Shown one piece after another: positions 1 to 7,901 of a stretch of DNA of 38,851 nt (positions are counted from its first letter, which is position 1; each line of letters opens with the position of its first letter). Origin of the DNA: an uncultured Deferribacteraceae bacterium (lineage in GTDB: Bacteria > Chrysiogenota > Deferribacteres > CAMZNJ01); the NCBI GenBank assembly GCA_947313855.1, contig CAMZNS010000046.1, positions 1 to 38,851 on the forward strand, in the 5' to 3' direction. The notes beneath the pieces were generated by a model. It made no database searches and was not told where the DNA came from. It saw only the letters and a list, made by a program, of their open reading frames with translations. Position numbers and translations under genes: made by a program.

Positions 1-1
1 G

Positions 2-103
2 TGCTACACCGACCGCAACGGTGACACTGTCCGCGTTTTTGACACCTATTCAGATTACGAGGATTTGTGCCAGAAGTTGGACATCTTCATCGCTTCGTCG
101 TAG
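2..103 (+). CDS. C-terminal fragment of an unidentified protein
   Basis: An open frame enters from the left edge and ends with TAG at 101-103. It gives 33 residues that include TDRNGDTVRVFDTYSDYED and end in FIASS. The composition (acidic and aromatic residues, no low complexity) looks like a genuine protein end and unlike the repeat array that starts a few bases later. The gene would converge with the TPR gene on the other strand. No function can be assigned from so short a piece. It could also be a chance open frame, because only about 100 bases are visible. Confidence 0.45.
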   Translation, partial: CYTDRNGDTVRVFDTYSDYEDLCQKLDIFIASS

Positions 104-109
104 CCTTGT

Positions 110-370
110 TTGTTGTCGGTCACGGGGTCACACGTTTCACGGCGGTCACGTCGGTCACGGGGTCACACGTTTCACGTCGGTCACGGCGGTCACGGGGTCA
201 CACGTTTCACGTCGGTCACGGGGTCACACGTTTCACGGCGGTCGGCGGTCACGTCGGTCACGGGGTCACACGTTTCACGGCGGTCACGGGGTCACACGTT
301 TCACGGCGGTCGGCGGTCACGGCGGTCACGGCGTCACGTCGGTCACGGCGGTCGGCGGTCACGGGGTCAC
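110..370. repeat. GGTCAC-rich tandem repeat array
   Basis: A compound array fills the gap between two convergent genes. The 17-bp core GGGGTCACACGTTTCAC occurs six times (starts at 124, 159, 194, 220, 262 and 288), separated by 9-bp modules of the type GGTCACGGC, GGTCACGTC or GGTCGGC. The array runs almost up to the stop codon of the TPR gene at 374. Every reading frame through it is open, which creates spurious ORFs. Confidence 0.9.
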
Positions 371-371
371 G

Positions 372-1103
372 CTATCCACGTTTGAAGCGTTGGTTCATGA
401 GGTGCATCTGATAGTTTTGCATCCCCCCCACCTGTTTCGACATGTGCATCTGCATCCACATCGCTCCGTAGTTTTGCATCTTCATTTTCTTGTTATTTCT
501 TACAGCTGCGAGGTTTGAGGTTAGCACTTTGTCGCCTTTCACCTTTTCGCTAGCTTTGTTTAGTACTTGTAGTGCTTTGTCTTTGTTTCCTCTTTCCACC
601 AGCATGTAAGCGTAGAAAGAGTGTACGAAGCCTTGTTTTTTGAATTTCTTGACCCCTTTTTCCATAATTTCCATTGCTCCGTCGTAATTTTTTTCTTTGT
701 AGAGCAGAGCGGCGTACATGCATAGAGAGACCCACTGTGCTTTGTACGATTTTGATAGGTATGGTTTGGCTTCGTCAAATTTTCTTACGGTGTAGTTTAG
801 TGTTCCGATTTGGCTATCCAGTTGTTTTTTGAGCATGGGTTGCCATTTTGCGAGGTAGTAGGCTGACTGTAGTTTTGCGATTGCGTTGTCGGTTCTGCTG
901 TTTCGGATATCGGTTTCGATGGATCCGATTATTGCGTTGCTTTTGCGGTATATTTTTCTTCCTATGAGGAAGTTTAGTGCGAAGAATAGTACTAGGAATA
1001 TCCCTATGGCGAAGGATTGGTTAAACGCCATTGTTGGGTTTAGGTAGTAGAACGATCCTCCGGCAGCGATTGCCAGCGTTGATGAAATGAGTAGAGTTAA
1101 CAT
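372..1103 (-). CDS. Membrane-anchored TPR-like protein
   Basis: A 243-residue protein with two hydrophobic segments at the N-terminus (about residues 1-20 and 30-48), followed by a basic patch (GRKIYRKSN). The rest is helical, with TPR-like pairs such as residues around AALLYKEKNYDGAMEIMEKG and YAYMLVERGNKDKALQVLNK. The C-terminal 40 residues are rich in Met and Gln (MWMQMHMSKQ). The layout suggests an inner-membrane hairpin with a soluble TPR scaffold for protein contacts; the partner is unknown. An AGGAG site lies 5 bases before the ATG. The gene starts 33 bp after the lipoprotein gene, so it is probably the last gene of a dnaJ-lipoprotein-TPR transcript. I do not recognise a named family. 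Confidence 0.8.
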   Translation of the reverse strand: MLTLLISSTLAIAAGGSFYYLNPTMAFNQSFAIGIFLVLFFALNFLIGRKIYRKSNAIIGSIETDIRNSRTDNAIAKLQSAYYLAKWQPMLKKQLDSQIGTLNYTVRKFDEAKPYLSKSYKAQWVSLCMYAALLYKEKNYDGAMEIMEKGVKKFKKQGFVHSFYAYMLVERGNKDKALQVLNKASEKVKGDKVLTSNLAAVRNNKKMKMQNYGAMWMQMHMSKQVGGMQNYQMHLMNQRFKRG

Positions 1104-1136
1104 GTTTTCTCCTTGTGTGGTTTTATTTTTGAGTTT

Positions 1137-2087
1137 TTATTCTAGGCAAAAGGCTTGTTCTTTGGCGTCCAGTTGTCTGCCATTTTTGAGTGCGATAACT
1201 TTGACGTCTACACATCCTTTGTCGTCTATGTAGTCGCCTATGTTGACTCTCACCAGCGGTGTGATACTGGTTTTGGCTACAACCGATCTGCCGAAGTGTA
1301 TTATTTCCACGCGATAGCTTGTTGCTTGGTTGACCGGTAGCCACTTTATGATAAGTGTTCTGTCTGCCGATCTTACGACAAGTTGCGTGATGGCTGAGTA
1401 TTGGGATACGGTTCTCGTTCCCCCCGCTGGGTTTAGTGCGTATACGGCTCCGGGGTTTGAGTATTTGTCGTATGGTGTGAGTACAATGCTGTTGATTCCT
1501 GTCAGCGGAATGCGTATTTCAACTTCGTTGTTTCGCACGACAAGTCGTTCGTTGTTGTTTATGAGCAGGTCAACTTCTGAGATATTTTCGTCTTGGGCGA
1601 ATGTTAGTATGGTTGTGTTGTTTTGGCTTGATGTAACGGTTACGTTTTTGAGTGAGATCATTGGTGAGTATTTTATTCGGTAGTATGATGGTGCTGAGAC
1701 GGTGTTGGTTCTTATGTCCATGGATACAATGGCGTATTCGTAGTATTGTCCTGTTACGACATTAGGGTCGATAAATTCTGTTAGTGGGTCTAGGTTTTTA
1801 ATTTTGCGATACGAGTTTGTTGGCACGGGTGATGTGAGGTTTAGTTCCGTGCGGTAAACTACTAGGAAGAGCTCTTCGTTATTGTTTTCGATGGAGACAC
1901 CTGTTGCTTTGCGTGCGATGACCACACTTTGTTTCGGATCTACGCTGAAGTGTGTTCGTGGAATGGGTGTTGTTCTTTTGCCGCACCCTATAAGTGTCGT
2001 GGAGGCGAGTATGGTCAGGATTAGCACAAGCACAACGGTAGCGGCAACGGTGTTCATACTATTTCCACTATTACTAACTCTGCCCAT
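1137..2087 (-). CDS. Predicted lipoprotein with Fn3-like domains
   Basis: A 316-residue protein. A hydrophobic segment ends in the lipobox LIGC, so the mature protein would start at a lipidated Cys near residue 35. The remainder is beta-rich, with two stretches resembling fibronectin type III folds: one around residues 60-140 (EYAIVSMDIRTNTVSAPSYYR) and one near 230-310 (LIIKWLPVNQATSYRVEI). The annotated start has a GGGGGG stretch just upstream; a second ATG at 2057 (MNTVAATVV) would give a shorter, more usual signal peptide. The gene lies 59 bp after dnaJ and 33 bp before the TPR gene. It is probably exposed in the periplasm or at the surface. The function is unknown. Confidence 0.75.
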   Translation of the reverse strand: MGRVSNSGNSMNTVAATVVLVLILTILASTTLIGCGKRTTPIPRTHFSVDPKQSVVIARKATGVSIENNNEELFLVVYRTELNLTSPVPTNSYRKIKNLDPLTEFIDPNVVTGQYYEYAIVSMDIRTNTVSAPSYYRIKYSPMISLKNVTVTSSQNNTTILTFAQDENISEVDLLINNNERLVVRNNEVEIRIPLTGINSIVLTPYDKYSNPGAVYALNPAGGTRTVSQYSAITQLVVRSADRTLIIKWLPVNQATSYRVEIIHFGRSVVAKTSITPLVRVNIGDYIDDKGCVDVKVIALKNGRQLDAKEQAFCLE

Positions 2088-2146
2088 ACACCCCCCTGCG
2101 GTAATTTTGTCTTATTTTTGTGTCTGCAAGTTTTCGCAATCTGTTT

Positions 2147-3259
2147 CTAGCTAAACAGTGAGCTCACTCGTCCCCAAAGGGAGTTTGCTTTGTAGTTTTG
2201 TGCCCCCAGCGAGTTTTTCAGGGATTCAACATGCTTCTTTTCTTCGGGTGAGATTTTTGATGGGATGAGTATTTTGACTGTTAGTAGTAGATCCCCAGTG
2301 GCCTTGGATCTCAGCATTGTGACCCCCTTGCCCCTCACTCGAATCACGTCATCGGGCTGTGTTCCTGCCTTGATGGTAATGGTTTCCTTGCCATGAATAG
2401 TGTCCAAGGTTACCTTGTTGCCTAGGATGGCGTCTGTGAATGTTATTGGTATGTCGCCCACAAGGTTTTGTCCTTCACGTCGGAAGGTTTTGTGACGTTC
2501 AACTCGTATGTGCAGGTACATGTCGCCGTTGGGAGCGTTATTTCGTCCTCCAGCCCCTTTGCCCGTGAGTCTTAGAGTTGTTCCGTCTTCAATCCCCTTT
2601 GGTATCTTGACATCCAGTTTGGATGTTTTGGCGACAAGTCCAGCACCTCGACATTTGTTGCAGGCACTTTCGGGGATGCTTCCACGGCCACTGCACTGTG
2701 TACATACTGTTTCCATTTGGAATGGTCCTGCTGCGACCATCCTCACCCCACGCCCTCCACATCCTGTACACTGTTTGAATTTGTTTTCTTTTGCACCGGA
2801 TCCGCCACAGCTGTTGCAGGCTTGTTGCGTGTCTACGGTTATTGTTTTGGTTGTGCCGAAAACGCTTTCTTCCAGTGTTATTCCGATACTTCCTTCGATG
2901 TCCTGCCCTTTTTGTGTTTGCGTTCTTGTCTGTCCTCCGAAGAAGCCATCGAATACTGAAGCACCTCCCGCACCTCCGAAGAATGAGCCGAAGATATCGC
3001 TCATATCGGCACCGGCGAAGTTTCCTGCTCCCTGCATTTTTTCGAATGAGTCGCCGTATTGGTCGTACTGCGCACGAGTTGTTTCGTCGCTTAGCACTTG
3101 ATAGGCTTTGCTTGCTTCTTTGAATTTTTCTTCTGCGACCGTATCGCCCTGATTTTTGTCGGGGTGATACTTCATTGCTTTTTTTCGGTATGCTTTTTTT
3201 ATTTCGTCTTGGGAGGCATTTTTTGCGATTCCCAGAGTATCGTAATGATTAGTGCTCAT
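2147..3259 (-). CDS. dnaJ: Chaperone protein DnaJ
   Basis: Co-chaperone that stimulates DnaK ATPase and delivers unfolded clients. It is 370 residues, normal for full-length (type I) DnaJ. Order of domains: J domain (residues 4-70) with the essential HPD at 32-34, Gly/Phe linker (GADMSDIFGSFFGGAGG), four CxxCxGxG zinc-binding motifs (CNSCGGSG, CTGCGGRG, CTQCSGRG, CNKCRGAG), then the C-terminal client-binding domains. grpE and dnaK are not adjacent. It is the first gene of a leftward group and has a good promoter match upstream at 3363-3392. No CIRCE element is visible in the leader. Confidence 0.97.
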   Translation of the reverse strand: MSTNHYDTLGIAKNASQDEIKKAYRKKAMKYHPDKNQGDTVAEEKFKEASKAYQVLSDETTRAQYDQYGDSFEKMQGAGNFAGADMSDIFGSFFGGAGGASVFDGFFGGQTRTQTQKGQDIEGSIGITLEESVFGTTKTITVDTQQACNSCGGSGAKENKFKQCTGCGGRGVRMVAAGPFQMETVCTQCSGRGSIPESACNKCRGAGLVAKTSKLDVKIPKGIEDGTTLRLTGKGAGGRNNAPNGDMYLHIRVERHKTFRREGQNLVGDIPITFTDAILGNKVTLDTIHGKETITIKAGTQPDDVIRVRGKGVTMLRSKATGDLLLTVKILIPSKISPEEKKHVESLKNSLGAQNYKANSLWGRVSSLFS

Positions 3260-3362
3260 TGTATTTTAGTCCTTTGGATATATTTTTCATTTAGTCTACG
3301 TTGTTGTGTTGTTTTGGTTGTGTTATTTTTGTTTGGTTGAGTCTATTGCCAACTAAACTGTT

Positions 3363-3392
3363 ATTATATATCAATATTGGTTGTGTTGTAAA
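3363..3392 (-). promoter_or_regulatory. Predicted housekeeping promoter for dnaJ
   Basis: On the minus strand, TTTACA (3387-3392) and TATAAT (3363-3368) are separated by 18 bp, about 100 bp upstream of the dnaJ ATG. It lies back-to-back with the ZIP transporter promoter in the divergent spacer 3260-3528. Confidence 0.55.
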
Positions 3393-3431
3393 GTGTTGGC
3401 GTATTTTTTTTGATTTGTGTAAAGTTGTTCC

Positions 3432-3461
3432 TTGACTTTGTGTTACTGTTGGTTTTATACT
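3432..3461 (+). promoter_or_regulatory. Predicted housekeeping promoter for the ZIP transporter
   Basis: TTGACT (3432-3437) and TATACT (3456-3461) with an 18-bp spacer, about 60 bp upstream of the transporter start. A GAAGGGG ribosome site sits 4 bases before that ATG. I see no clear metal-regulator operator. Confidence 0.6.
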
Positions 3462-3528
3462 ATCATTGGATGAATTCACTTTGCCCGAATGTAGTGGTGG
3501 ATAAAGTGTATATTTTTGAAGGGGTTGT

Positions 3529-4335
3529 ATGTTTTTCTCAGAGCTTGTCGATCCTAGCCGTCCGTTTTTGAATGCCATTATTTTTGGTGGCATTGCATGG
3601 GGTCTAACCGGACTTGGTGCCGCCTTTATTTTTCTCAATAAAACAGTATCTGTCAAGTTTTTTGATCTTAGCCTTGGTTTTACCTCTGGCGTGATGATTG
3701 CTGCTTCATTTTGGTCTCTTCTTTCTCCTGCAATCGACCTATCGAGTAGTTTGGGTACTTGGCGATTTGTTCCCCCAGCCATGGGTTTTGCCGTTGGTGC
3801 GATTTTCATCGAGTCGTTGAGTATCGGTCTTTATCGTTGGGAGAACTACATTATGAGCCGTCGCAATACCACACCGGGTTTTCGTCGTGCCACTCTCCTC
3901 ATCTCTGCTATTACTGTTCATAATATTCCTGAGGGGTTGTCCATCGGCGTTCTTTTTGGTGCGGCGGCATTGGGTTATTCCGATGTAGCAGCGGCTATTG
4001 CCTTGGGTATCGGTATCGGCATTCAGAATATCCCTGAGGGTTTGGCTGTTTCCATGCCTTTGCGTCGTTATGGTTGGTCTCGTAAGAAGGCATTCTTGTT
4101 TGGTCAGGCATCGGGTTCGGTGGAGTTTTTTGCGGCATTATCTGGTGTGGCACTGCTGATTCTTGCTCAGCCGATTTTGCCGTACGCTCTGGCTTTTGCA
4201 GCTGGTGCCATGGTTTTCCTCGTGATCAAGGAGCTTGTTCCGGAGTTTCATGAGTCGACTAATGGTCGTCGTGCGTCTTTCGGTTTCATCGTTGGTTTCT
4301 TGATTATGATGTCCCTCGACGTTGCCCTTGGGTAG
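3529..4335 (+). CDS. ZIP-family divalent metal transporter
   Basis: A 268-residue membrane protein of the ZIP (zinc/iron permease) family, which imports Zn2+ or related cations into the cytoplasm. The two signature helices are clear: HNIPEGLSIGVLFGAAA in TM4 and QNIPEGLAVSMPLRR in TM5, which carry the metal-binding His/Asn and Glu residues. Hydrophobic segments fill the rest, with a short cytoplasmic loop containing RRNTTPGFRR. The length matches the GufA-like bacterial subgroup. It has its own promoter and is transcribed against its neighbours, so it is probably monocistronic. Its final 70 bp, including the stop codon, are repeated directly downstream. Confidence 0.93.
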   Translation: MFFSELVDPSRPFLNAIIFGGIAWGLTGLGAAFIFLNKTVSVKFFDLSLGFTSGVMIAASFWSLLSPAIDLSSSLGTWRFVPPAMGFAVGAIFIESLSIGLYRWENYIMSRRNTTPGFRRATLLISAITVHNIPEGLSIGVLFGAAALGYSDVAAAIALGIGIGIQNIPEGLAVSMPLRRYGWSRKKAFLFGQASGSVEFFAALSGVALLILAQPILPYALAFAAGAMVFLVIKELVPEFHESTNGRRASFGFIVGFLIMMSLDVALG

Positions 4336-4411
4336 TCGTCGTGCGTCTTTCGGTTTCATCGTTGGTTTCTTGATTATGATGTCCCTCGACGTTGCCCTTG
4401 GGTAGTCGTCG
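4265..4411 (+). repeat. 70-bp tandem duplication of the transporter 3' end
   Basis: Bases 4265-4334 are repeated without a mismatch at 4335-4404, and the match continues for 7 more bases. The unit carries the last codons (the end reads DVALG) and the stop TAG, so the second copy is a non-coding fossil outside the gene. The absence of mismatches implies a recent event. Confidence 0.95.
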
Positions 4412-4419
4412 CGGGCTAA

Positions 4420-4440
4420 GGGGGGGCTTATGGCCCCCCC
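4420..4440. terminator. Possible bidirectional terminator hairpin
   Basis: GGGGGGGC (4420-4427) can pair with GCCCCCCC (4433-4440) around a 5-base loop, between the convergent transporter and helicase genes. No long T tract follows on either strand, so termination is plausible but unproven. Confidence 0.4.
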
Positions 4441-4446
4441 AAAAGT

Positions 4447-4520
4447 GCCGTGTGCGTTCGGCGTGTGCCGTTCGGCGTGTGCCGTTCAGCGTGTGCCGTT
4501 CAGCGTGTGCCGTGTGCCGT
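4447..4520. repeat. 14-bp repeat array GTGTGCCGTTCRGC
   Basis: About four units of GTGTGCCGTTCGGC or GTGTGCCGTTCAGC, followed by shorter GTGTGCC copies, fill the spacer before the helicase stop codon. The unit variants differ at one CpG (CG versus CA). Confidence 0.85.
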
Positions 4521-4529
4521 GTGCCGTTA

Positions 4530-6020
4530 TTAGCTTGCACGCCTGCTTCTGCCAGTGCCACTGCCAGTGCCACCCCTTGTGCGTCGTCCCCTACCGCTCC
4601 CGTTGGAGGGTTTGCTATCGTAACGACTGCTTCTACCTCTGGAACTGCTGTTGTCCCTTCTGCTGTCGTAACGGTTACCGTCGGTATCGTTTCTGCTGTC
4701 GTAACGATTTCCGTCGGTATCGTTTCTGCTATCGTAACGATTTCCGTCGTTGTCTCTTCTGTTGTCGTAACGGTTGCCGTCGTTGTCTCGGTTATCTCTT
4801 CTGTTGTCGTAGCGGCTACCGGGTCTACTTCCTCTACTGCTATTTCTTCTTGGTGCACTTTCACCGCCACCACTACTGTTACCATTTCCGTTCCCGCCCA
4901 TGCGACGAATTCCGTATTTGGAGGACGTTGATTTCCGTCCGGGGTTTAGTAGTCTGTCGATTGCGTTCCATTTGGATTTTTCGCTAGGAGTAACAAAGCA
5001 TACAGATTCCCCTTCGGCACCTGCTCTTGCAGTACGTCCTATGCGGTGTATGTAGTCTTCGGGGCACTGTGGCAGGTCGTAATTGATTACGTGTTCGATG
5101 TGTGGGATATCGAGTCCACGTGAAGCTACGTCTGTTGCGACTAGTATGCGGTATTTTTGTTTACGGAAGGCAGCGATGACTCTGTCCCGTTTATTTTGTC
5201 TTAGGTTACCGTGAATGGCGTCGGCACTGTGTCCTTCGGCGGATAGTTTTCGTGCCATTTTTTCAGTTCCGTACTTTGTTTTGACGAATACGATGATTGA
5301 TCCTTCGCGTGAGTTAAGTTCGTCGAGGAATTTGTTATATTTTTCTGATTCTGATGTATAGATAACTTCTTGTTTGATATTTTGTGCTGGTGAGGATGTT
5401 GCGTCTACTGCTACTCTCACAGGGTTGACCATGTATTTGTTTGATATTTGTACGATATTTTTTGGTAGTGTTGCTGAGAAGAGTAGTGTTTGCCTTGTTT
5501 TCGGCATAAATTTGATAACGCGTTCGATCTGCACGGAGAATCCCATGTCGAGCATTCGGTCTGTTTCGTCTAGCACTAGGAAGTTTGTGTCGTGTAGAAT
5601 TAGGCTTCCCCGTTCGAGGTGATCGTTGATTCGTCCGGGTGTACCTACAAAGATTCGTGGTCGGTTACGCAGTTGTTGCAGTTGTTTTTGCATAGATTCG
5701 CCCCCGATGAGTAGGGCTGTTTTGATTTTTGGGTTACGTCCGAGAATGGCACGTATTTGCATCATTACTTGTGTTGCGAGTTCCCTTGTTGGTGCCATTA
5801 CTAGTGCTGAACCTCTGGAGTCGTTCATGAGTTTTGTTACTAGTGGTATTCCGAAGGCGATGGTTTTTCCTGTTCCTGTTTGTGCTGATCCGAGGATATC
5901 TCGTCCTTCGAGTGCTGGCGGAATTGCTTGTGCTTGTATGGGTGTTGGTGTTGTGAATTCGAGGTCTTTCAGGGCTTTGTTAAGAGCTTCTGGCAGTCCT
6001 AATGTATTAAAGTTTTCCAT
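4530..6020 (-). CDS. DEAD-box-type ATP-dependent RNA helicase
   Basis: A 496-residue helicase of the RhlE/DeaD type that remodels RNA duplexes in ribosome assembly or mRNA decay. Motifs: Q motif (FNTLGLPEALNKAL, with TPTPIQAQAIP), motif I AQTGTGKT (46-53), PTREL, TPGR, motif II at 151-154, SAT at 182-184, and motif VI HRIGRTARAG. Motif II reads DETD instead of DEAD. The C-terminal 120 residues are a basic, Asp/Arg/Asn/Tyr-rich tail with 11-residue repeats (DGNRYDSRNDT), ending in an RGRRTRGG segment that should bind RNA non-specifically. An AAGGAC site precedes the ATG. The gene has a long upstream region (6021-6523), as cold-inducible helicase genes often do. Confidence 0.95.
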   Translation of the reverse strand: MENFNTLGLPEALNKALKDLEFTTPTPIQAQAIPPALEGRDILGSAQTGTGKTIAFGIPLVTKLMNDSRGSALVMAPTRELATQVMMQIRAILGRNPKIKTALLIGGESMQKQLQQLRNRPRIFVGTPGRINDHLERGSLILHDTNFLVLDETDRMLDMGFSVQIERVIKFMPKTRQTLLFSATLPKNIVQISNKYMVNPVRVAVDATSSPAQNIKQEVIYTSESEKYNKFLDELNSREGSIIVFVKTKYGTEKMARKLSAEGHSADAIHGNLRQNKRDRVIAAFRKQKYRILVATDVASRGLDIPHIEHVINYDLPQCPEDYIHRIGRTARAGAEGESVCFVTPSEKSKWNAIDRLLNPGRKSTSSKYGIRRMGGNGNGNSSGGGESAPRRNSSRGSRPGSRYDNRRDNRDNDGNRYDNRRDNDGNRYDSRNDTDGNRYDSRNDTDGNRYDSRRDNSSSRGRSSRYDSKPSNGSGRGRRTRGGTGSGTGRSRRAS

Positions 6021-6523
6021 TTTGTTTGTGTCCTTTTTGTTTATTTGTGATCGATAGCATGTTGTGTGTTGTGCCTGAGGGGGGTCACTTGTGTTGCATC
6101 ACGCCACAGCTCACTTGTTCTATTTTTGAGTTATTTGTTATTTTCCGATATCCGATATCCGATAGGTGTGGTCGATCTGTTTTACGAAAGATATGGCAGG
6201 TTGGTGTTGTGGGGCGTACGCACTGTCAGTCTCTGTAGTTTTGCAAACCAATGCACACCTGGTAAAATATGTTTACCGTTTGGCATTCCTGATTAGTTGT
6301 TTATCGGTTGTACTCTTAGAGAATTCAAGTGCTTGGCTAACACTCAACGTATTTTGAGATATTTAGGAAGCAGCCTCACAACGGTAACTGTTGCATTGTG
6401 GGCGGACTGTCGTAAGGGCGACAGTATTAAATTGGCAAGAGTAATTTAAAACTCTGACGTATCATAGTGCATGATTTATAAAAAATCAAGGGTTTTGTTT
6501 GTTATTTTGTTCTACGTTTGCAT
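6021..6523. other. Long non-coding spacer with predicted RNA structure
   Basis: No convincing gene is present. The stretch contains a triple CCGATAT repeat near 6149-6165, a nested stem (CAAAC/GTTTG around GGTAAA/TTTACC near 6243-6283) and a run of three hairpins at 6375-6455. It could be the leader of the helicase mRNA on the minus strand or carry a small RNA. I could not place a strong promoter on either strand. Confidence 0.5.
6375..6455. ncRNA. Candidate structured RNA element
   Basis: Three hairpins follow one another: CTCACAA/TTGTGGG (6375-6402), ACTGTCG/CGACAGT around TAAGGG (6406-6425), and AGAGT/ACTCT (6438-6455). Such density inside an otherwise AT-rich spacer is unusual. The strand and function are unknown. 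The nearby string GGAAGCAGCC resembles the SRP RNA loop, but the partner strand is missing. Confidence 0.3.
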
Positions 6524-6563
6524 AAAAAATCCCCTTGTGCGTCTCGAAATTTGCACAAGGGGG
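6524..6563 (-). terminator. Rho-independent terminator of sodC
   Basis: On the minus strand, CCCCTTGTGC (6562-6553 complement side) and GCACAAGGGG form a perfect 10-bp stem (6531-6540 with 6553-6562) with a 12-base loop, followed by ATTTTTTATG. It lies about 90 bp downstream of the sodC stop. Confidence 0.85.
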
Positions 6564-6649
6564 TTTAGTTGTAAGGTTTTGTTTGTTGGCTTTGCCGAGT
6601 AAGGCTACACGGTTTTTGCCATTAATTTACTGCAGTGATACTAGTGGTG

Positions 6650-7192
6650 CTATTTTTTGATCATTTTTGATGCCCAAAACGCACCGCAAGCCAAGCGTTC
6701 GCCACCGCCACCCATGTCTTTGTTCATGTAGGTGTCACCCTTCATGTGTATTACGAGGGATTGGTTGCCCAAGTTCTTCATCCAAACACGTGGAGCAAGA
6801 ACTGGCATTGTAGCACGCCCCTTAGTGTTAATGTAGATTGGAGGTAGGTCGCCCATATGGCTAGTTTCCATCCAAGGTGCACCATGCATAGCTTTTCCTG
6901 TTGGGTCATAATGACTGCCAGCAGCACCACCTAAGATTGTTTTCCCTTTTTTGTCCCAAGTATTGGAGCAGTCCGCATTTTCATGAATATGAAAACCACG
7001 AACACCATGGGGCAATCCTTTTAGATCGGGTGTGAAAACTGTTCCATACTTTGTTTGAGTTAGGGTAATTGTTCCGATGGGTTTCATTTTCTTTTCGCCC
7101 AACATGTACATTTTCACTTCCATTGTTTCGGCAAATACTGCCCCAACTACCAACATCTGCATCACCGCAAATACCATAAGTATTTTTTTCAT
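6650..7192 (-). CDS. sodC: Periplasmic Cu/Zn superoxide dismutase
   Basis: Converts superoxide to hydrogen peroxide and oxygen in the periplasm. It is 180 residues, with a signal peptide cleaved probably after AVFA (residue 21). Metal ligands are all visible: His68 and His70 (HIHENADC), His94 (SHYDP, the bridging His), His103, His112 and Asp115 (SHMGDLPP), and His149 (VIHMKGD). The disulfide cysteines are Cys75 and Cys169, and the guiding Arg is Arg166 in GGGGERLACG. A strong promoter, a GGAGGG ribosome site and a terminator flank it, so it is monocistronic. It implies regular exposure to oxygen or to host-derived superoxide. Confidence 0.96.
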   Translation of the reverse strand: MKKILMVFAVMQMLVVGAVFAETMEVKMYMLGEKKMKPIGTITLTQTKYGTVFTPDLKGLPHGVRGFHIHENADCSNTWDKKGKTILGGAAGSHYDPTGKAMHGAPWMETSHMGDLPPIYINTKGRATMPVLAPRVWMKNLGNQSLVIHMKGDTYMNKDMGGGGERLACGAFWASKMIKK

Positions 7193-7284
7193 AGTTCACG
7201 CCCTCCAAGTTTTTTTTGTAACCCTCTAGCAACTTTTTTAATAGTAGGTGCTGCAAGGTTTTTACTCTTCGTGCCTTGGAATCG

Positions 7285-7313
7285 ATATTACGCCCCAAAA
7301 ATTACTTAGTCAA
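7285..7313 (-). promoter_or_regulatory. Predicted strong housekeeping promoter for sodC
   Basis: On the minus strand, TTGACT (7308-7313) and TAATAT (7285-7290) are spaced by exactly 17 bp, about 90 bp upstream of the sodC ATG. The region just upstream (7314-7345) is AT-rich, like an UP element. Confidence 0.75.
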
Positions 7314-7487
7314 CAAATATTTAATTTTTAATTTAAAATATTTTCATACCCCTTATCAGCCTACCGGTACTACGTTGTAGCGTTTTCCATCTTTCTAATT
7401 GTGTAAATTTTTATGTTGTGGGGTAAAAAAAAATTAACTTTTTATCGTTCATAAAGGATTTTTTCAACCTCGAATAGATTCGCCGGC

Positions 7488-7890
7488 AACAGAAAAGCCT
7501 GCCGAAACAACAACCACGTTGCAAACTCGTTGCAAACTAGGCAGACTCGTAACAGTAGTAACAGAAAAGCCTGCCGAAACAACAACCACGTTGCAACCTC
7601 GACAGACTCGTAACAGTAGTAACAAAAAAGCCTGCCGAAACAACAACCACGTTGCAACCTCGTTGCAAACTAGGCAGACTCGTAACAGTAGTAACAAAAA
7701 AGCCTGCCGAAACAACAACCACGTTGCAAACTCGTTGCAACCTCGACAGACTCGTAACAGTAGTAACAGAAAAGCCTGCCGAAACAACAACCACGTTGCA
7801 ACCTCGACAGACTCGTAACAGTAGTAACAGAAAAGCCTGCCGAAACAACAACCACGTTGCAAACTCGTTGCAAACTAGGCAGACTCGGCA
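7488..7890. repeat. 72/61-bp compound tandem repeat
   Basis: Six copies of a unit containing AGCCTGCCGAAACAACAACC (starts at 7496, 7568, 7629, 7701, 7773 and 7834). The steps are 72, 61, 72, 72 and 61 bp; long units carry an extra 11-bp CGTTGCAAACT-type module. The array lies between the end of the flavoprotein gene and the upstream region of sodC. It reads through in several frames without stops, creating false ORFs. Confidence 0.92.
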
Positions 7891-7901
7891 GGCTCGGTAA
7901 G

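Noticed and set aside
21-518. A 165-residue ORF with repeated GHTFHGG segments.
   Set aside because: It comes from the GGTCAC array and the antisense of the TPR gene. The real + strand frame ends at 103.
3238-3259. Half of a CIRCE heat-shock element (TTAGTGCTC) at the dnaJ start.
   Set aside because: The second inverted half is missing, and the match falls in the first codons of dnaJ.
6364-6376. GGAAGCAGCC, resembling the SRP RNA apical loop.
   Set aside because: The complementary 5' strand (GGUCAGGUCC-like) is absent upstream, so the SRP helix cannot form.
7488-7890. Possible CRISPR array (repeated 30-bp core at regular steps).
   Set aside because: The segments between cores are themselves repeats with no unique spacers, and no cas genes are in the window.
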